Made by a program: the position numbers and the translations under genes. A stretch of DNA of 64,000 bases from Triglochin maritima (Eukaryota > Streptophyta > Magnoliopsida > Alismatales > Juncaginaceae): the NCBI GenBank assembly GCA_963682175.1, contig OY821771.1:15871001-15935000 (forward strand), written 5' to 3'. The notes below the pieces were generated by a model that searched no databases, was not told where the DNA came from, and worked only from the letters and a program-made list of their open reading frames with translations. Positions 1 through 10,778 of this stretch are shown here, one piece after another. How positions within the stretch are numbered: the stretch's first letter is position 1; every line of letters starts with the position of its first letter.

Positions 1-84
1 CATTCCACAATTTCTTCAAGTCATCAATTAGGGGAGCCAACATATCTATGTCGTTGCCTGGTTGTTTTGGACCAGAAATCATTA
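1..84 (-). pseudogene. TNP2-type CACTA transposase fragment
   Basis: Read on the minus strand, these bases translate without a stop to a stretch containing ISGPKQPGNDIDMLAPLIDD followed by LKKLWN. This resembles the conserved SGPKxPGNDID block of plant TNP2 (En/Spm) transposases, which cut and move CACTA elements in the nucleus. Only about 28 codons are visible. The protein would continue leftwards past the window edge. On the other side the reading frame runs straight into subterminal repeats, so the upstream part of the gene is missing: this is a deletion derivative. Confidence rests on the motif alone. Confidence 0.7.
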
Positions 85-463
85 AAAGCCGGATTTCAGG
101 GCCGACGTGGTATTTATGTTTATCTATGTATTTATGTTTCATGCTTAATCATTAATATCTATGTATTTATGTTTCATGCTTAACCATGAAGGTAAATTAT
201 AAGGTGCCCTACAACGTCGGATTTCAGGGCCGACGTGGTAGTCTACGAATTATTTTAAAAAATTCATAAATGAACCCTTCCACGTCGGTCGGTGTAAACG
301 CCGAAGTGGAAGACAACCTATCACGTCAAATTCTATGACCGACGTGGTAGGTGTGGAAAATGAACCCTTCCACGTTGGTCATTTAAAAGCCGACGTGGTA
401 AACTTTTTGCCACGTCGGTTTAGTAAAGTCCGACGTTCTAGGGTCGACAATTTTCCAGCAGTG
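1..463 (-). mobile_element. CACTA (En/Spm) element, terminal part with internal deletion
   Basis: The right end reads TTTTCCAGCAGTG, whose reverse complement CACTGCTGGAAAA is a CACTA-type terminus. Just inside it are many subterminal copies of a short motif in both orientations (CCACGTCGG / CCGACGTGG, roughly 200-440). A transposase fragment lies at 1-84. The element enters from outside the window on the left. Subterminal repeats of this kind bind the element's own transposition protein in this superfamily. The opposite terminus is not in the window, so the 3-bp TSD cannot be checked. Confidence 0.8.
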
Positions 464-829
464 AATATGCATTAGTTTCGTTGTTTTCCTAATATACATG
501 ACATCTTAATTGTAGTAGTGTAAACAAGTTGAAAATATTGATTGTGGTCACTACATAATGAAGATTGTTGAGTTGAGATTAGAAGCGGGAGATTTAAGAG
601 AGGTAAATTTTGATATATAACTTATGTTACATTATATATTTTTTGTGACATAATTTATATGTTAATATATAGATTTGTTTATTTTGTAGATTTTTTAAGA
701 AACTCTTCAATCATATTCATAGTAGGAGATAAATATTACGCGAGAGAAGTGCTTCTTTTTTTATTAGTCGTATGTTGTTAACATTTTTAATTGATAAATG
801 TAAGTTTATCGGGTGATATTATCCTCTTT
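464..829. other. AT-rich spacer, nothing recognised
   Basis: About 370 bp of AT-rich sequence between the CACTA terminus and the hAT-like remnant. I see no ORF, repeat or motif that I can name. It may be flanking DNA of the CACTA insertion. Confidence 0.4.
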
Positions 830-2590
830 ACATACTTGGGTAATGGGTCAGGCTGGCCTGGCCGGACCTGTCCCAAACCCGACACGATAAGGGGTCACAA
901 GCTCGGGCCAGCCCGCCACAACCCGCCTGCCCAACGACTTGGATTTTTTTTAAACCCCTTTTGCCTGCGACAACCCGCCTGCCCAATGGCTTGGATTTTT
1001 TTAAACCCCTATTCCATTTATTTTCTTCGCACTAAATCTTCTCATCTATTCTAATCTTCTTCTTAAGCTCTTAAATCTTTCACTAAATGCTCTCTCGCTA
1101 ATTGTATTGGAAGTGGATCGGGTTTGAGCAGAAGCCTAAAGCTACAGGAAGATTTCCCGATTCGACTAATTTCAAGACACACCTTTCATTTGCATTTCTT
1201 TACTCTTTAAGTTTATTTATAATTATTAGTTTTATTTGAGTTAAATTTAATTTAGTTAGTTATCATGGTTTTCTCATTGTTTACAAAAATTAATTTTTTG
1301 TTTGCATATTTTTTAATTTCAATGACATCTAACCATTTGGTTAATTCATCACCTGAATCTGATGAGAATAATCTCCCTATTATTAGTGCATCAATTAGAA
1401 AAATAAATTCTAAAAACAAAGTACTAGAAAAAGAACTATACCTGTTTGGGTAGATTCTGACCTAGGCCAAGATATTAATGGTAAAAAAATCACCATATGT
1501 AAAACATGTGGTAGAAAACTTATTGCATCTAGTAACCATGGAACATGTCATCTAACAAGACATGCGGAAAAATGTAAATGTAGGAATGTTGGATCATCTA
1601 CTTCACACCAATCAGTTTTAGATAGTAGTAGTGGAACTTTAAAAGTAAAGATGTAATTTGTGAATATATAACTAGAGATACATTACCATTTAGATAATGT
1701 AAATCTACAAACCTTAGGAATGCATTTACTTACCATAACCCACAATTTCAACCATTTTCCCGACGCACACTTAAAAATGTTGTAAGTAAAAAAATTGATA
1801 CAGGAGAAATGTCATTAATTAGTAAATTTGCATCAATGACTTCTAAGATAGTATTAACTAGCAATATATGGACCGGTCTTAATAATTCTCCATATTGTTG
1901 CGTAACTACTCATTTTTTAGATAATTCATGGGTTTTATTACATAAACAACTTATTTTGTTTCAACCGATTTTGCATCCATACGCTACTATGGTTATATAT
2001 AACCATATAAAAGATGTATTGCAAACTTATAGAATAGAAAAAAATTGTGTAATTTCTTTTTACAATGCTAGTAATAACTCTGGAGCAATAGAATTACTTA
2101 AAAATTTGTGTAATCCACCATTAGATGATATTATTTTTCATGTTAGTAGAGTTTGCCATATTTTAAACATATTAGTATAAGATAAACTTAAAATAATAAA
2201 AATTTATTTACAAAATGTTAGACATGTTGTTGGCATTGTAGGTAGTAGTAGTACATATAAATATCAAGAATTTAAGGAATTCTGCTATAGTAGTGATGTT
2301 AAATCTATGAATTTTAAATTAGCTATTTCTCATAGATGAAACTCTACATATGAAATGTTAAAAATGTAGTTATCCTTATAATCTTTAAATTACACTTATA
2401 TAATGAAAAACAAAATTTAAAATGTTTAACTAATCTTGATTGGGAAAATTGTAGAATTACGTTATATTTTTGACACCTTTATTCAATTTCACTAATAAAT
2501 TAAGTGCAAAGTGGAAACTATTATACAATTCCTAAGATATTTATTGCTGAATTACTTCCAAGTACTAAAGTATTTTTGAAATATAGGAGT
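830..2590 (+). mobile_element. Degenerate hAT element
   Basis: A GC-rich block at about 845-960 with repeated GGCC/CCCGCC words resembles the subterminal GGGCCGGCCC-type sequence of plant hAT elements. It precedes a broken hAT transposase (about 1265-2400). I did not find an unambiguous pair of terminal inverted repeats or an 8-bp TSD, so both limits are approximate. Confidence 0.55.
1265..2400 (+). pseudogene. hAT transposase, BED zinc finger type (RICESLEEPER-like)
   Basis: Three frames must be combined. A short N-terminal ORF (1265-1453) is followed in another frame (about 1443-1590) by a BED-type zinc finger: CKTCGRKL, then GTCHLTRH and a later Cys. An ORF at 1809-2180 carries the central transposase region with LTSNIWTGLN, THFLDNSW, FYNASNN and CHILN. 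These match the conserved hAT order in which an acidic triad lies in an RNase H-like fold. Homology continues past the stop at 2178-2180 (CYSSD, then an R*NSTYEML-like stretch near 2335). Frameshifts and stops make it a pseudogene. Domesticated relatives exist, but this copy cannot encode one protein. Confidence 0.75.
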
Positions 2591-2599
2591 AGTATTTTC

Positions 2600-2904
2600 G
2601 GAGTCAAACGAAAAGGAGAGGAAAACAGAATGCAGTGGAAAACAATTTTTCCTTATGACTGAATTTTATTATTTGTGCATGTTTGGACAGATAATTTTCG
2701 GAGAATTTAGATACCAAAAATGGATGACCAAACAAATTTTGGACGATCGAAATAAGAATTTCAGTGATTTTCTCTAAGCGGATGTTAATGGATGACCGAA
2801 TGAATTTTGGTCGTCCGAACTGGTCATTCAAGTTAGGAATTCGGTAGACCGAAATGTGTTTGGTTGTCTGTAAAAGCATTTTGGTGGACCGAATGGTTGA
2901 CGAT
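2600..2904. repeat. Copia LTR-like fragment
   Basis: This stretch contains repeated ...GACCGAA... words and degenerate GGTCGACCG-like sites (near 2795-2825, 2850 and 2885), as in the copia LTRs further right. Neither LTR end is visible. It is cut on the right by the solo LTR starting near 2905. Confidence 0.45.
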
Positions 2905-4413
2905 TGATTGATCAGTTATAATACTGCAAGTGCACGACTGTGATGAAGCGGTGACAAGTATGGGTCGAGTCCACAGGGAGCGCGTGCAAGTCAAAATCCA
3001 CCATACAAGAGTGGGAAAAGAAGAGAGAAATGAGGTTGGAATTGCACTACAATGCGTATGAAATCGGGAAACAAATGGTAAAACTAAATCCCATAGGGGG
3101 TAGAGAAATAACGTGGAAATGAAAATATGTGTAGTGCGCATTACAACATGTAATACATGAAATCCATAACCAAATCCAACTTTGCCTCCACATGAAATAA
3201 GATAAAATATTATCATTAAAGCATACAAGACAATAATTGAAATAAGGCTCATGTGAGCACATGTAAAATGACCACATTCAACTTTGTCTCCACATGAAAT
3301 AAGATTTGACATAGTAATTAAAACATACAAGACAATAATTAGGATGATGCCAACATGAGCACATGCATGCACATGTCATGTTTCATTCTTCCACTCCATC
3401 CTTATCCTCACCTCATCATTCCCCATAAAATAGGCCCACTAATCTAAGCATGTGTTAAGCTTCACTCAAGAGTATTAGCACATCAAAGATAATAGTGAAA
3501 ATCTCATTAGATGGTTATGGAACTCATGTGAGGTTCAAAGGTATGATTAACACACACTATTACATCACATAATCACAACACCTTCTTTTCCACCCAACAA
3601 TGGGGATGGACTACTCTCTACTCATCTTTAAACTAAAGAAAAATAAAAATAACCCAAAATCATAATGCAAAATTTAGAAAACTAGATTAAGGAAAACAAC
3701 CACAAAGGAAATGACATCAAATGAAAGACATCAAGATGAAGAACAAGAATTAAGCTATATTAAAATGAAAGCTTACAAAGTTGCTCCTCTTCTACACTAC
3801 TAAACAAGAAATAAAAGCTACTCTACTAAATAAGAAAGAAAACTAACCGAAGGAGGAGAGGGAGGAAGGAGAAGAAAGGAGGCATTACAAGTGTATTCAT
3901 AAAAGATTAGAGGGTTTGGATGGATCTGAGTGCGATCGGATGACTGTAAATCAAATTCGGAGGTTGCATATTTCTTTAACCCGACCCACCATTGAAATCC
4001 TGCTGCCAAACGCTTAACTGAATCCACCACTGGCGGATAATTTTTCTCTGACATAATAAACACATAGGGTGCGCCCGGACCTGGTTGTTCGAGCCTATTT
4101 GGTTTTAATTGTCGAATTACTCAGGTTCAGGAAATTCTGGACTTTTGCAACCAACATATTTTTCTTTACACTTAAGTTCCTTATGGTTTTCACTTGGGTC
4201 CTTCCTAAGTTACAATCCAGTCCTTGGGCATTACAAACAGGTCCAGAACCTTCCAAATTAGTCCATTCTTCTTGTGTTTAGGTCATTTTCTCTTCCTTTC
4301 TCTTTTTTATTACCTAAACCCTGAAACACATCAAACAAACCCTCGTGTATCTCAAATATGGGGTAAGTAAAGGATATATAGCATGAATGTAATGCATGAT
4401 ATGCTACTAATCA
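2905..4413 (-). mobile_element. Solo LTR, Athila-type family
   Basis: The left end (TGATTGATCAG..., then CTGCAAGTGCACG and a GGGTCGAGTCCACAGGGAG block) and the right end (ATGCATGATATG...AATCA) match the ends of the LTRs of elements A and B on the minus strand. Length is about 1.5 kb. No internal region is attached. Flanking 5-mers (ACGAT / ACGTC) are only similar, so the TSD is not certain. The copy is diverged from A and B and therefore older. Confidence 0.65.
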
Positions 4414-5853
4414 ACGTCATGATACACATATTGCATTGCATATATATTGCTTTGTGCTAATCTCTACAGGTGATCAAGACTCAAGGAATAAAGGAAAATC
4501 AAGTCAAGACATGTAATCAAGCTTTTTTTGAAGACATGTATTTTGTATTTTCTTTGAGTCTTAGGAACTTGTGTAAATTGAGAATACTTGAGCTAAAATC
4601 AACTTAAACACACACTAGGTTCCTTATAGAAGTCACACACTAAATTTCACATAATTTGGACTTCAATAGATCACCCAAACTTAGACCAGAAAACACTAAA
4701 CCTGAACCCAAACTGCCTGCCCACTTTCGGTCGACCGATACAAACCGTTTGGTCGACCGGAGGATCAATTATCCTGTTTGTGTTTTCACTGCCCGGTTTT
4801 GGTCGACCGTGTATACACTTTCGGTCGACCGTGTGAACTTATTTTTCTGACCGTTAGTTTTCTCGTATATACCCAATGGTCGTATTCGTATTAAACCAAA
4901 AATACCCCATATACTTTGTCATGTATCGGTCGACCGAGGACCTTGTTCGGTCGACCGAATGCCCATCTCTTGACAAACCCAAATCTCCTAGAGGAAATCG
5001 GTCGACCGCTAGACCTTGGCTCGGTCGACCGAATAGATCATTGTTTGTCAACCCCAAAGTGCCTGGTGTAAATCGGTCGACCGAACCCTATTCGGTGTTC
5101 CACCGATCACTAAGTGTACCAGAGTCTTAGCGTTGGGCGATCGACCGTTACCTAACCGGTCGACCGAACTGAGTTCAATACTGCCAAACGGTCGACCGTT
5201 CAGACCGATCCGGTCGACCGAATTAACTCAGAATTGGGTCCTGCGAGGTTCTGTTGTGTATCTTACACCAACACTCACCCAATCAACCCCAACGGATATA
5301 TTCTCTCTAATGCCTATATAAAGAGTTGGAAAACACATTTTCACACAACTCTCCCACACATATTTGCCTCCTACATTAGAGAGATCATTCCTAACTCTCC
5401 AAGCCTAAAATTTCCACACTTAAGATCAATTTCAATCTTTCTCAAGTGTGCTCAAGTTTAGAGAGTGATAGTCCCACTCAAGTTTGTTTCTGTCAAAGAA
5501 TAGTAAAGGTTTCGGTGAAAGCCCGAAGCATCCCTCTCGGATTGTGAGAGGTGTAGCGAAGCTCGGTGAGGGTTGTTCGCGAGTTTGAGGATTGTAAAGG
5601 TGTTCTCTCCCGGCCTGGAACGGGGAGTGGATAGTGAAGTCGTGAGCGGAGCTCGAAGTGTTGAGCAGAGCTTGCAAGAGAGGATGTAGGTGGTGGCCGA
5701 ACCTTTGTAAAACCCCTGTGTCCATCGTGGTTTGCATTATCTTCCATTTACTTGGTTGTTTAGTTTAAATTCTGTTGCACATATCTTTGTTAGTTAAACG
5801 AGTAGGTAATTAGGGTAAAAGTGATTAGTATTGTAGACCCTCACGATCCAACA
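4414..5853 (+). mobile_element. Copia LTR, 5'-truncated, plus orientation
   Basis: The sequence is the reverse complement of the solo LTR at 39440-40956 over most of its length and ends CACGATCCAACA at 5853. The left terminus is missing: homology starts near 4425 beside the solo LTR. A TATA-like box (TATATAAAG) lies near 5315. An array of GGTCGACC palindromes lies upstream of it. Orientation is opposite to the gag remnant on its right, so the two do not belong to one element in its original arrangement. Confidence 0.7.
4728..5221. promoter_or_regulatory. Array of paired CGGTCGACCG palindromes in copia U3
   Basis: Intact GGTCGACC cores start at 4729, 4751, 4801, 4823, 4928, 4949, 5000, 5023, 5075, 5158, 5190 and 5212. 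Degenerate partners lie near 5093 and 5139. They fall into pairs 19-23 bp apart, and several successive pairs are about 72-75 bp apart. The array lies about 95-590 bp upstream of the TATA-like box, where enhancer sites would be expected. The function is inferred; the pattern is read directly. Confidence 0.75.
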
Positions 5854-6225
5854 AATTATTGGGCTCGTCTTGCTCGCTTGATGAAGATGCACTACACAAT
5901 TCTCCATCAACTTCTTCTTGAGTGTAGAGGCATAGATGAGCTTCTTCATTTTCTGACTCACTCGATGAACCGGAGGTTGAATTAGATGATCCATCCCAAG
6001 TTGCCTTGAGGGCCTTTTTCTTCTTCTTATCCCTCTTTTCTCTTCTTTTGAACCTCCTTTCTTTCTCCTCCTTTTCTCTTTTCTTTCCTTGGATTGGATT
6101 AAAGGACAATCTTTATTTATATGCCCAACTTTATCACATCCGTAACAAATAAGAGCTTTTGAGCTCTCTCCATCATCCATTCTCTTTCTTTGGAATTTCT
6201 CTTTCACTCAATGCTTCTTGAATCT
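5854..6225 (-). pseudogene. Copia-1 gag, zinc-knuckle part
   Basis: On the minus strand the ORF around 5794-6207 contains a CCHC zinc knuckle, CYGCDKVGHINKDC (CX2CX4HX4C), which binds RNA in retrotransposon Gag. A second frame (about 5825-6109) carries a Lys-rich stretch, ALKATWDGSS and an acidic Ser-rich segment typical of copia gag just after the knuckle. The change of frame shows an indel. It is the continuation of the gag at 7694-8255, separated from it by a solo LTR with a 5-bp TSD. On the left it is cut abruptly by the end of an opposite-oriented copia LTR; protease and pol are missing. Confidence 0.75.
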
Positions 6226-7693
6226 TGAATGATATTAAGTTTAAACCACAAGTGCACGAACGTCGGTGAAGATGGGGCAAGTACGGGTCGATCCACTGGG
6301 AGGTGTGTCGACTCTGGTTCTTTCAAAGGCAAGTGGGAAAAATGGGAGAAGAGTTGTGATTACACAAACTAAACTACGCTAAACTAAACAAGCAAACTAC
6401 AAATAAGAAAGATGACAACGTGAGAAGGAAAACTAAGCAACTAGCAAAGTAAGATTAAATTCAGTAAGGAAACCCCTAAGGGGTGGAGTGTGTGCACATA
6501 TGAGGTTAGAGAAGTGATGAATGACGCATGTAAGCATGTATGTGTATGTGTATGTGTGTGTCTTTATGCATAGGAGTTGTCTAAAGATTTGGCAAAACCT
6601 ATCAATCCATTCACACAATGCATCAACAATTACTACTTGATTATCATAAGACGAGGCTCAACATGAGAAGTGTCTAAATGTTATGGCAAGTCTCATAAAA
6701 AAATAGGAACTCATGTGAAGAACAAAGCTAAGCATTTGAAGTATCTAAAAGTTATAGTAAAACTCATCAAAACAAAGTTTGTTCAATCAATCAAGCGAGC
6801 AAACACTAATACACATGACTAAAATGTAGCATATCCAATAGGATATTTGAGTCAATAAACATGAGGGAACCAAGCATGAGAAATCTAAATCTTATGGCAA
6901 AACCCATCAAAAATCCCCAACATGTAGATGAATAAAACAAACCTGATAAACATACAAACAATCAAGTTTACACAATTTAAATTTGTCAAACATTCAAAAC
7001 TTCAAAACATAAAAGTACAGCATCTCCACCCCCCAAAGGGGGATGGACTACTCACTACTCATTAAGCTAACATTTATATTAAGAAAAGAAAGCATTCTAA
7101 CTAATTATACTAGGATTACTAAAACAAGATTAAGTTAAGTATGCAAGAATTAAAAGAGAGAACATGAAACTAACAAAGATTTATTTTATTACTCACTCAC
7201 ATTACAACAGACAAACCCTCGGTATGGGACTAAAACGTATACCATAAATGGACTAAATACACACTAATACAACACCTGGATAAACATTATCGGATCTGGA
7301 GAATATTCGACTGCCAATCAGTGGTCTGGATTGGCTTGATCAGGTCGTGCTTTGGTGGAGACTTTTGTGGATCGATTTCTTCATGTTTGGTGCACCCGAG
7401 TTGGTTGTTGGAGCTTAGGCCCAAATCTAATTGCCAAAATACTCCTCATGATGGTGTGGAGTTTTTTGATTTGCTTATTGTTCATTTTGGTTTACATCCG
7501 GGTCCTTCCCTCTTGCATATCAGTCCATAAGTCTCACAATTCAATCTTTTTTCTTACGTTTAGTCATTTTGTGTCTCTTCTTCTTAAATCTGTTTATTCT
7601 TGAAACTTAAACACAATACTCATTACGTAGCATTGCTTAGGTTCAAAATAGAGGATATAAGACACCAATAAATGCATGGTATGATGTCAATCA
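6226..7693 (-). mobile_element. Solo LTR, Athila-type, TSD AATCT, inside copia-1 gag
   Basis: The LTR begins TGAATGATATTAAG and ends GATGTCAATCA. It is flanked by AATCT at 6221-6225 and 7694-7698, a perfect 5-bp TSD. Joining the flanks across the insertion restores the local gag order seen in copia-2 near 51830. The interior element has been lost by LTR-LTR recombination. It is most like the LTR at 49066-50620. Confidence 0.88.
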
Positions 7694-8255
7694 AATCTCT
7701 TAACCATCGTTGCCAGCTCTTCATCACTCTCCCCATCGCCTGACTTGTACTCAAAGCTAGACTTGAGGGCAATAGCTTTTTCTTTCTTTTTCGAGCTCTC
7801 CATGTATTTTCTCTCATTCATTTGAATCTCATAAGCCATAAGGCTTCTGATGAGGTCCTCCATTGACAAAGTGTTGAGGTCTTGCGCCTCCTCAATGGTG
7901 GTTGTCATTTTCTCCCAATCGTTTGAGAGAGATCAAAGAATCTTCCGCACCTTGTCACTTCATTCACTTTCTTACCAAGATTTTTCAAATTGTTAGCAAT
8001 CTCGGTGAAGCGAGCGTTCATCTCGCTTATACTTTTATTGGTTTGCATAGAGAATAATTCATATTTGCGCACAAATATATCAACCCAAGTTTCTTTCATT
8101 CTAGATGATTCTTCATGATGAGATTCAAGTAATTTCCATATTTCATAAACGGTATCACATCCGCTAATCTTACTATATTCTTGAGTATCTACTCCACAAG
8201 CAAATATGTTCATGAGTTTAGCATTCATCTTGGCATTAACAATTAGTTTATCGGT
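7694..8255 (-). pseudogene. Copia-1 gag, central part (UBN2-like)
   Basis: Minus-strand ORFs at 7905-8228 and 7687-7908 give the central Gag region: NIFACGVDTQEYSKISGCDT, a segment with EIWKLLESHHEE, then MNARFTEIANNL, and after a frame change EEAQDLNTLSMEDLIRSL and ELATMVKRF. This is the UBN2 gag family of plant Ty1/copia elements, which forms the virus-like particle. The left end stops at solo LTR 6226-7693 and the right end at element A, whose TSD TCGGT (8251-8255) is repeated at 16906-16910. Confidence 0.8.
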
Positions 8256-9670
8256 TGATTGACATCATTTCATGCTCATATTTGTATCTTATATCCATTA
8301 TCTTTCACCTAAATAATTCTATGTTACGAGTTTTATGTTTAGTTTTCAGGAATAAATAGGTTTGAAGAGATGAAGCATAAAAGGACCCAAAAGCTGGGAA
8401 AAAGGACTGAATTGTGAGATATGTGGACCAAGATGCAAGGAAGAAGGACCTGAATGCAAGACCGAAGGACCTAAGAGCAAAACAGAATACTCCTCACCAT
8501 CATGGGGAGTATTTTGGCAATTCTATTCGGGTCGGAGCTCCAACATGCAAAATAGATGCATCAAATACCAACAAAGCCTTCCAGAAAAGCCCACAAGAAA
8601 TTCCAGAGCGATCCGGACACTGTAGACCGCTAATTAGCGGTCCAAGACCGCTAATTGGCGGTCACTTTTGGCCCAAATGCGCTCAAATTTCTCCTGGACT
8701 TGTATTAATGTTCGTTTAGGCTATTTTTGGTGTTTGTTTAGTCCCAAATCGGGGGATTGTCCCGGTTTGCCTTTTTCGATGGCTATAAATAGAACTCTTC
8801 ACCTTCCATTGTAATCACTCCATATTTTAAGTGGCTATTCTTCCTACTAGAAGTGAGGCCTTGAAGCACACACTAAAGTAGGAGGATGCTACTTTTAATG
8901 TGAGTCATTTTATCAATAAAGTTTTGTGTTTCTTTCATTGTTTATTTTATGCTTCTTTTATTGTTTGTGCATGTTTTAGTTTAATCGTCTTTTAATTCTA
9001 GCTTAGTTTTAATATGCTTTCTTTCCATAGTTTAATAATTAGTGTAATGTTTAGTGAGTAGTTCCATCCCCTTTGGGGGGTGGAGTAGATGTACATACAT
9101 GCATTAGAGAATGGGATGAATGCTTTAATTTCAATGTGTTGATTAAACATGAATGTATGCTTGCTTGTTTAGGATAGAATTTATAACTTGATGAGTTTTT
9201 CCAAAATGATTAGACACCTCTCATGCTTGTTTAGGTTCTGAAATAAACAACTTGCATATGTAAATGTTAATCAACTAAGTTGGTGAATAGATTGATAGGT
9301 TTTGCCATAACATTTAGACACTTCCTATGCTTGATAAACACCACCTTCATGTGCTTAAAGAATGTATTCTACACCCACCTCTTTGCATGTGTGCACTCAC
9401 TCCACCCCTTAGGGGTTTTCCCATTCCTGAAATTCCAGCATTCTTTCTTTGCTCTTAGTTTAGTTGTTATTCCATCATTTGTTTGTTTCGTTCGCATTTC
9501 ATACTTCTTAGTGTAGCGTAGTCTAGATTAGCATAAACAACTTTCTTCCCCCTATTTTTGCCACTTGATTTCGTACAAGCAAGAGGCTACTCACCTCCCT
9601 GAGGACGACCCGTACTTGCCACCGCTTCATCGCGGCCGTGCACTTGCGGTTTAAAATTAAACGTTCAACA
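8256..9670 (+). repeat. Element A 5' LTR
   Basis: 1415 bp, TG...CA ends. It has a paired palindrome at 8625-8663, a TATA-like box TATAAATA at 8784-8791 and an AATAAA polyadenylation-like signal at 8916-8921. U3 is therefore about 540 bp and R probably starts near 8815. A conserved GTGCACTTGCGGTTTAAA block lies near the 3' end. Confidence 0.9.
8625..8663. promoter_or_regulatory. Paired 18-bp palindromes in element A U3
   Basis: GACCGCTAATTAGCGGTC (8625-8642) is a perfect palindrome. GACCGCTAATTGGCGGTC (8646-8663) follows with starts 21 bp apart. The pair lies about 120-160 bp upstream of the TATA-like box. The 3' LTR keeps one unit only (15882-15899). Confidence 0.85.
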
Positions 9671-10778
9671 AGTTTTTGGCGCCGTTGCCGGGGAGGTGCC
9701 AGTCCAGACTCTTGTTTGGACGATTCGAGTGGATTTAATTTTTGTCTTGTAGTTTTCTTTGTTTCAGGAGACTCACATTGAGAAGGGGAAGCATCTGGTG
9801 AAGTTTGGAGGCGGTTTGAGAGAAGAAGACCGCCAATCAGCGGTCTACAACCGCCAACTGGCGGTCTGGTTGTTTCATTTCACCTCGAAATTTCTTTGGA
9901 GTATTTCTTTATATGATATAGTGGTCTGGGACTTAATTTGGCATGTTTTGACTTATAGTTTGTTCCCAGATCAATAATCAAACCTCCCTTAAGCAACTTG
10001 GACCCTAAAACTCAAAGCAAAAGATTAGGCATTCTTTTTGTTTAGGCAATGCATCATGTATGTGACCTAGGCATTTAGATTGTCTTTTATCTTAGCTTTA
10101 TTTTCTGTTGCTGAGAGCTGGCGTGAGGTACGCACCGTCTACTCTCATTCATGCATTTCGTATGAACATGCATTAGTTAGTAGGAAGTGCATTGCAACAA
10201 GTGTGAGTTGAGCGTTGTTTGGAGAGTTGATTGCTAGATTTAGGACTCCAAAACGCTACTAAGGAGGGGCTGTCCCATAAAAGATAAGGTGGGGGATTTC
10301 ATCACCCTTTCCTTCGCCCCAAAAACCACACTAATCAAGAGCCTAATTTTAAAATCAAGTAGACATTGGCCTTAAGGAATTCGGACGCATTAGGAGAGTG
10401 ATCCGGTCCCGACCGTCATGACCTGATCGGCGTTGCCCACTTTGTCGATAGTAGGAGAGACGAGATCCCCAGATCTTGGCTCACTTGCTGGGCTTTGTGG
10501 TCCTCGTTGTAGGGAGGTGAGGCGTGTTGAGGCCGTGTGACCTCGCAGTTAGGCGTCGTCTAGCTGTAAGGACCTATAGCGATCTTAGGATTGCTTGAGC
10601 CTTGTTTGCTTGTGTGCTTCTACCTGTACCCATCCGCCGTAGCATAAGGACTTCTTCCCTTCTCTCCTGAGTCATTCTTTCTCTCCTGTGTTCTCCCGTC
10701 TTCTCCTCTACGCACATTCTTTGTTAGAAAAAAAAAAGAAAAAAAAAGGTTTTGTTTTGTGTGTGTGCACCTTTGTGC
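9671..10778 (+). other. Element A leader (5' UTR)
   Basis: About 1.1 kb between LTR and gag start with no long ORF. A second palindrome pair lies at 9828-9845 (GACCGCCAATCAGCGGTC) and about 9850-9866 (ACCGCCAACTGGCGGTC), about 150 bp after the PBS. Homologous leaders are present in element B (about 46125-47137) and at 40962-41501 plus 48575-49041. A packaging signal would be expected here. Confidence 0.7.
9677..9694 (+). promoter_or_regulatory. Primer binding site, tRNA-Asp
   Basis: TGGCGCCGTTGCCGGGGA is the exact complement of the 3' end of plant tRNA-Asp (including CCA), 6 bp after the 5' LTR. It primes minus-strand cDNA synthesis. tRNA-Asp priming is characteristic of Athila-like gypsy elements. 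Confidence 0.92.

Noticed and set aside
840..1054. Short ORF in the GC-rich block
   Set aside because: The block looks like hAT subterminal sequence with internal repetition (GACAACCCGCCTGCCCAA twice); the ORF is a by-product.
2833..3372. 179-codon minus-strand ORF
   Set aside because: It lies across the boundary and body of a solo LTR, has low-complexity composition and shares no motif with known proteins.
4728..5221. Regularly spaced palindromes resembling a CRISPR array
   Set aside because: Repeats are only 8-10 bp, spacing alternates between about 22 and 50 bp, there are no cas genes, and the context is a plant LTR.
9280..9516. 78-codon ORF found twice identically (also 16516-16752)
   Set aside because: It lies in the two LTRs of element A, so identity reflects LTR identity; no domain or start context supports translation.
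9677..9694. Possible tRNA gene at the GGCGCCGTTGCC sequence
   Set aside because: Only the 18 nt complementary to the tRNA 3' end are present, directly after an LTR; it is a primer binding site.
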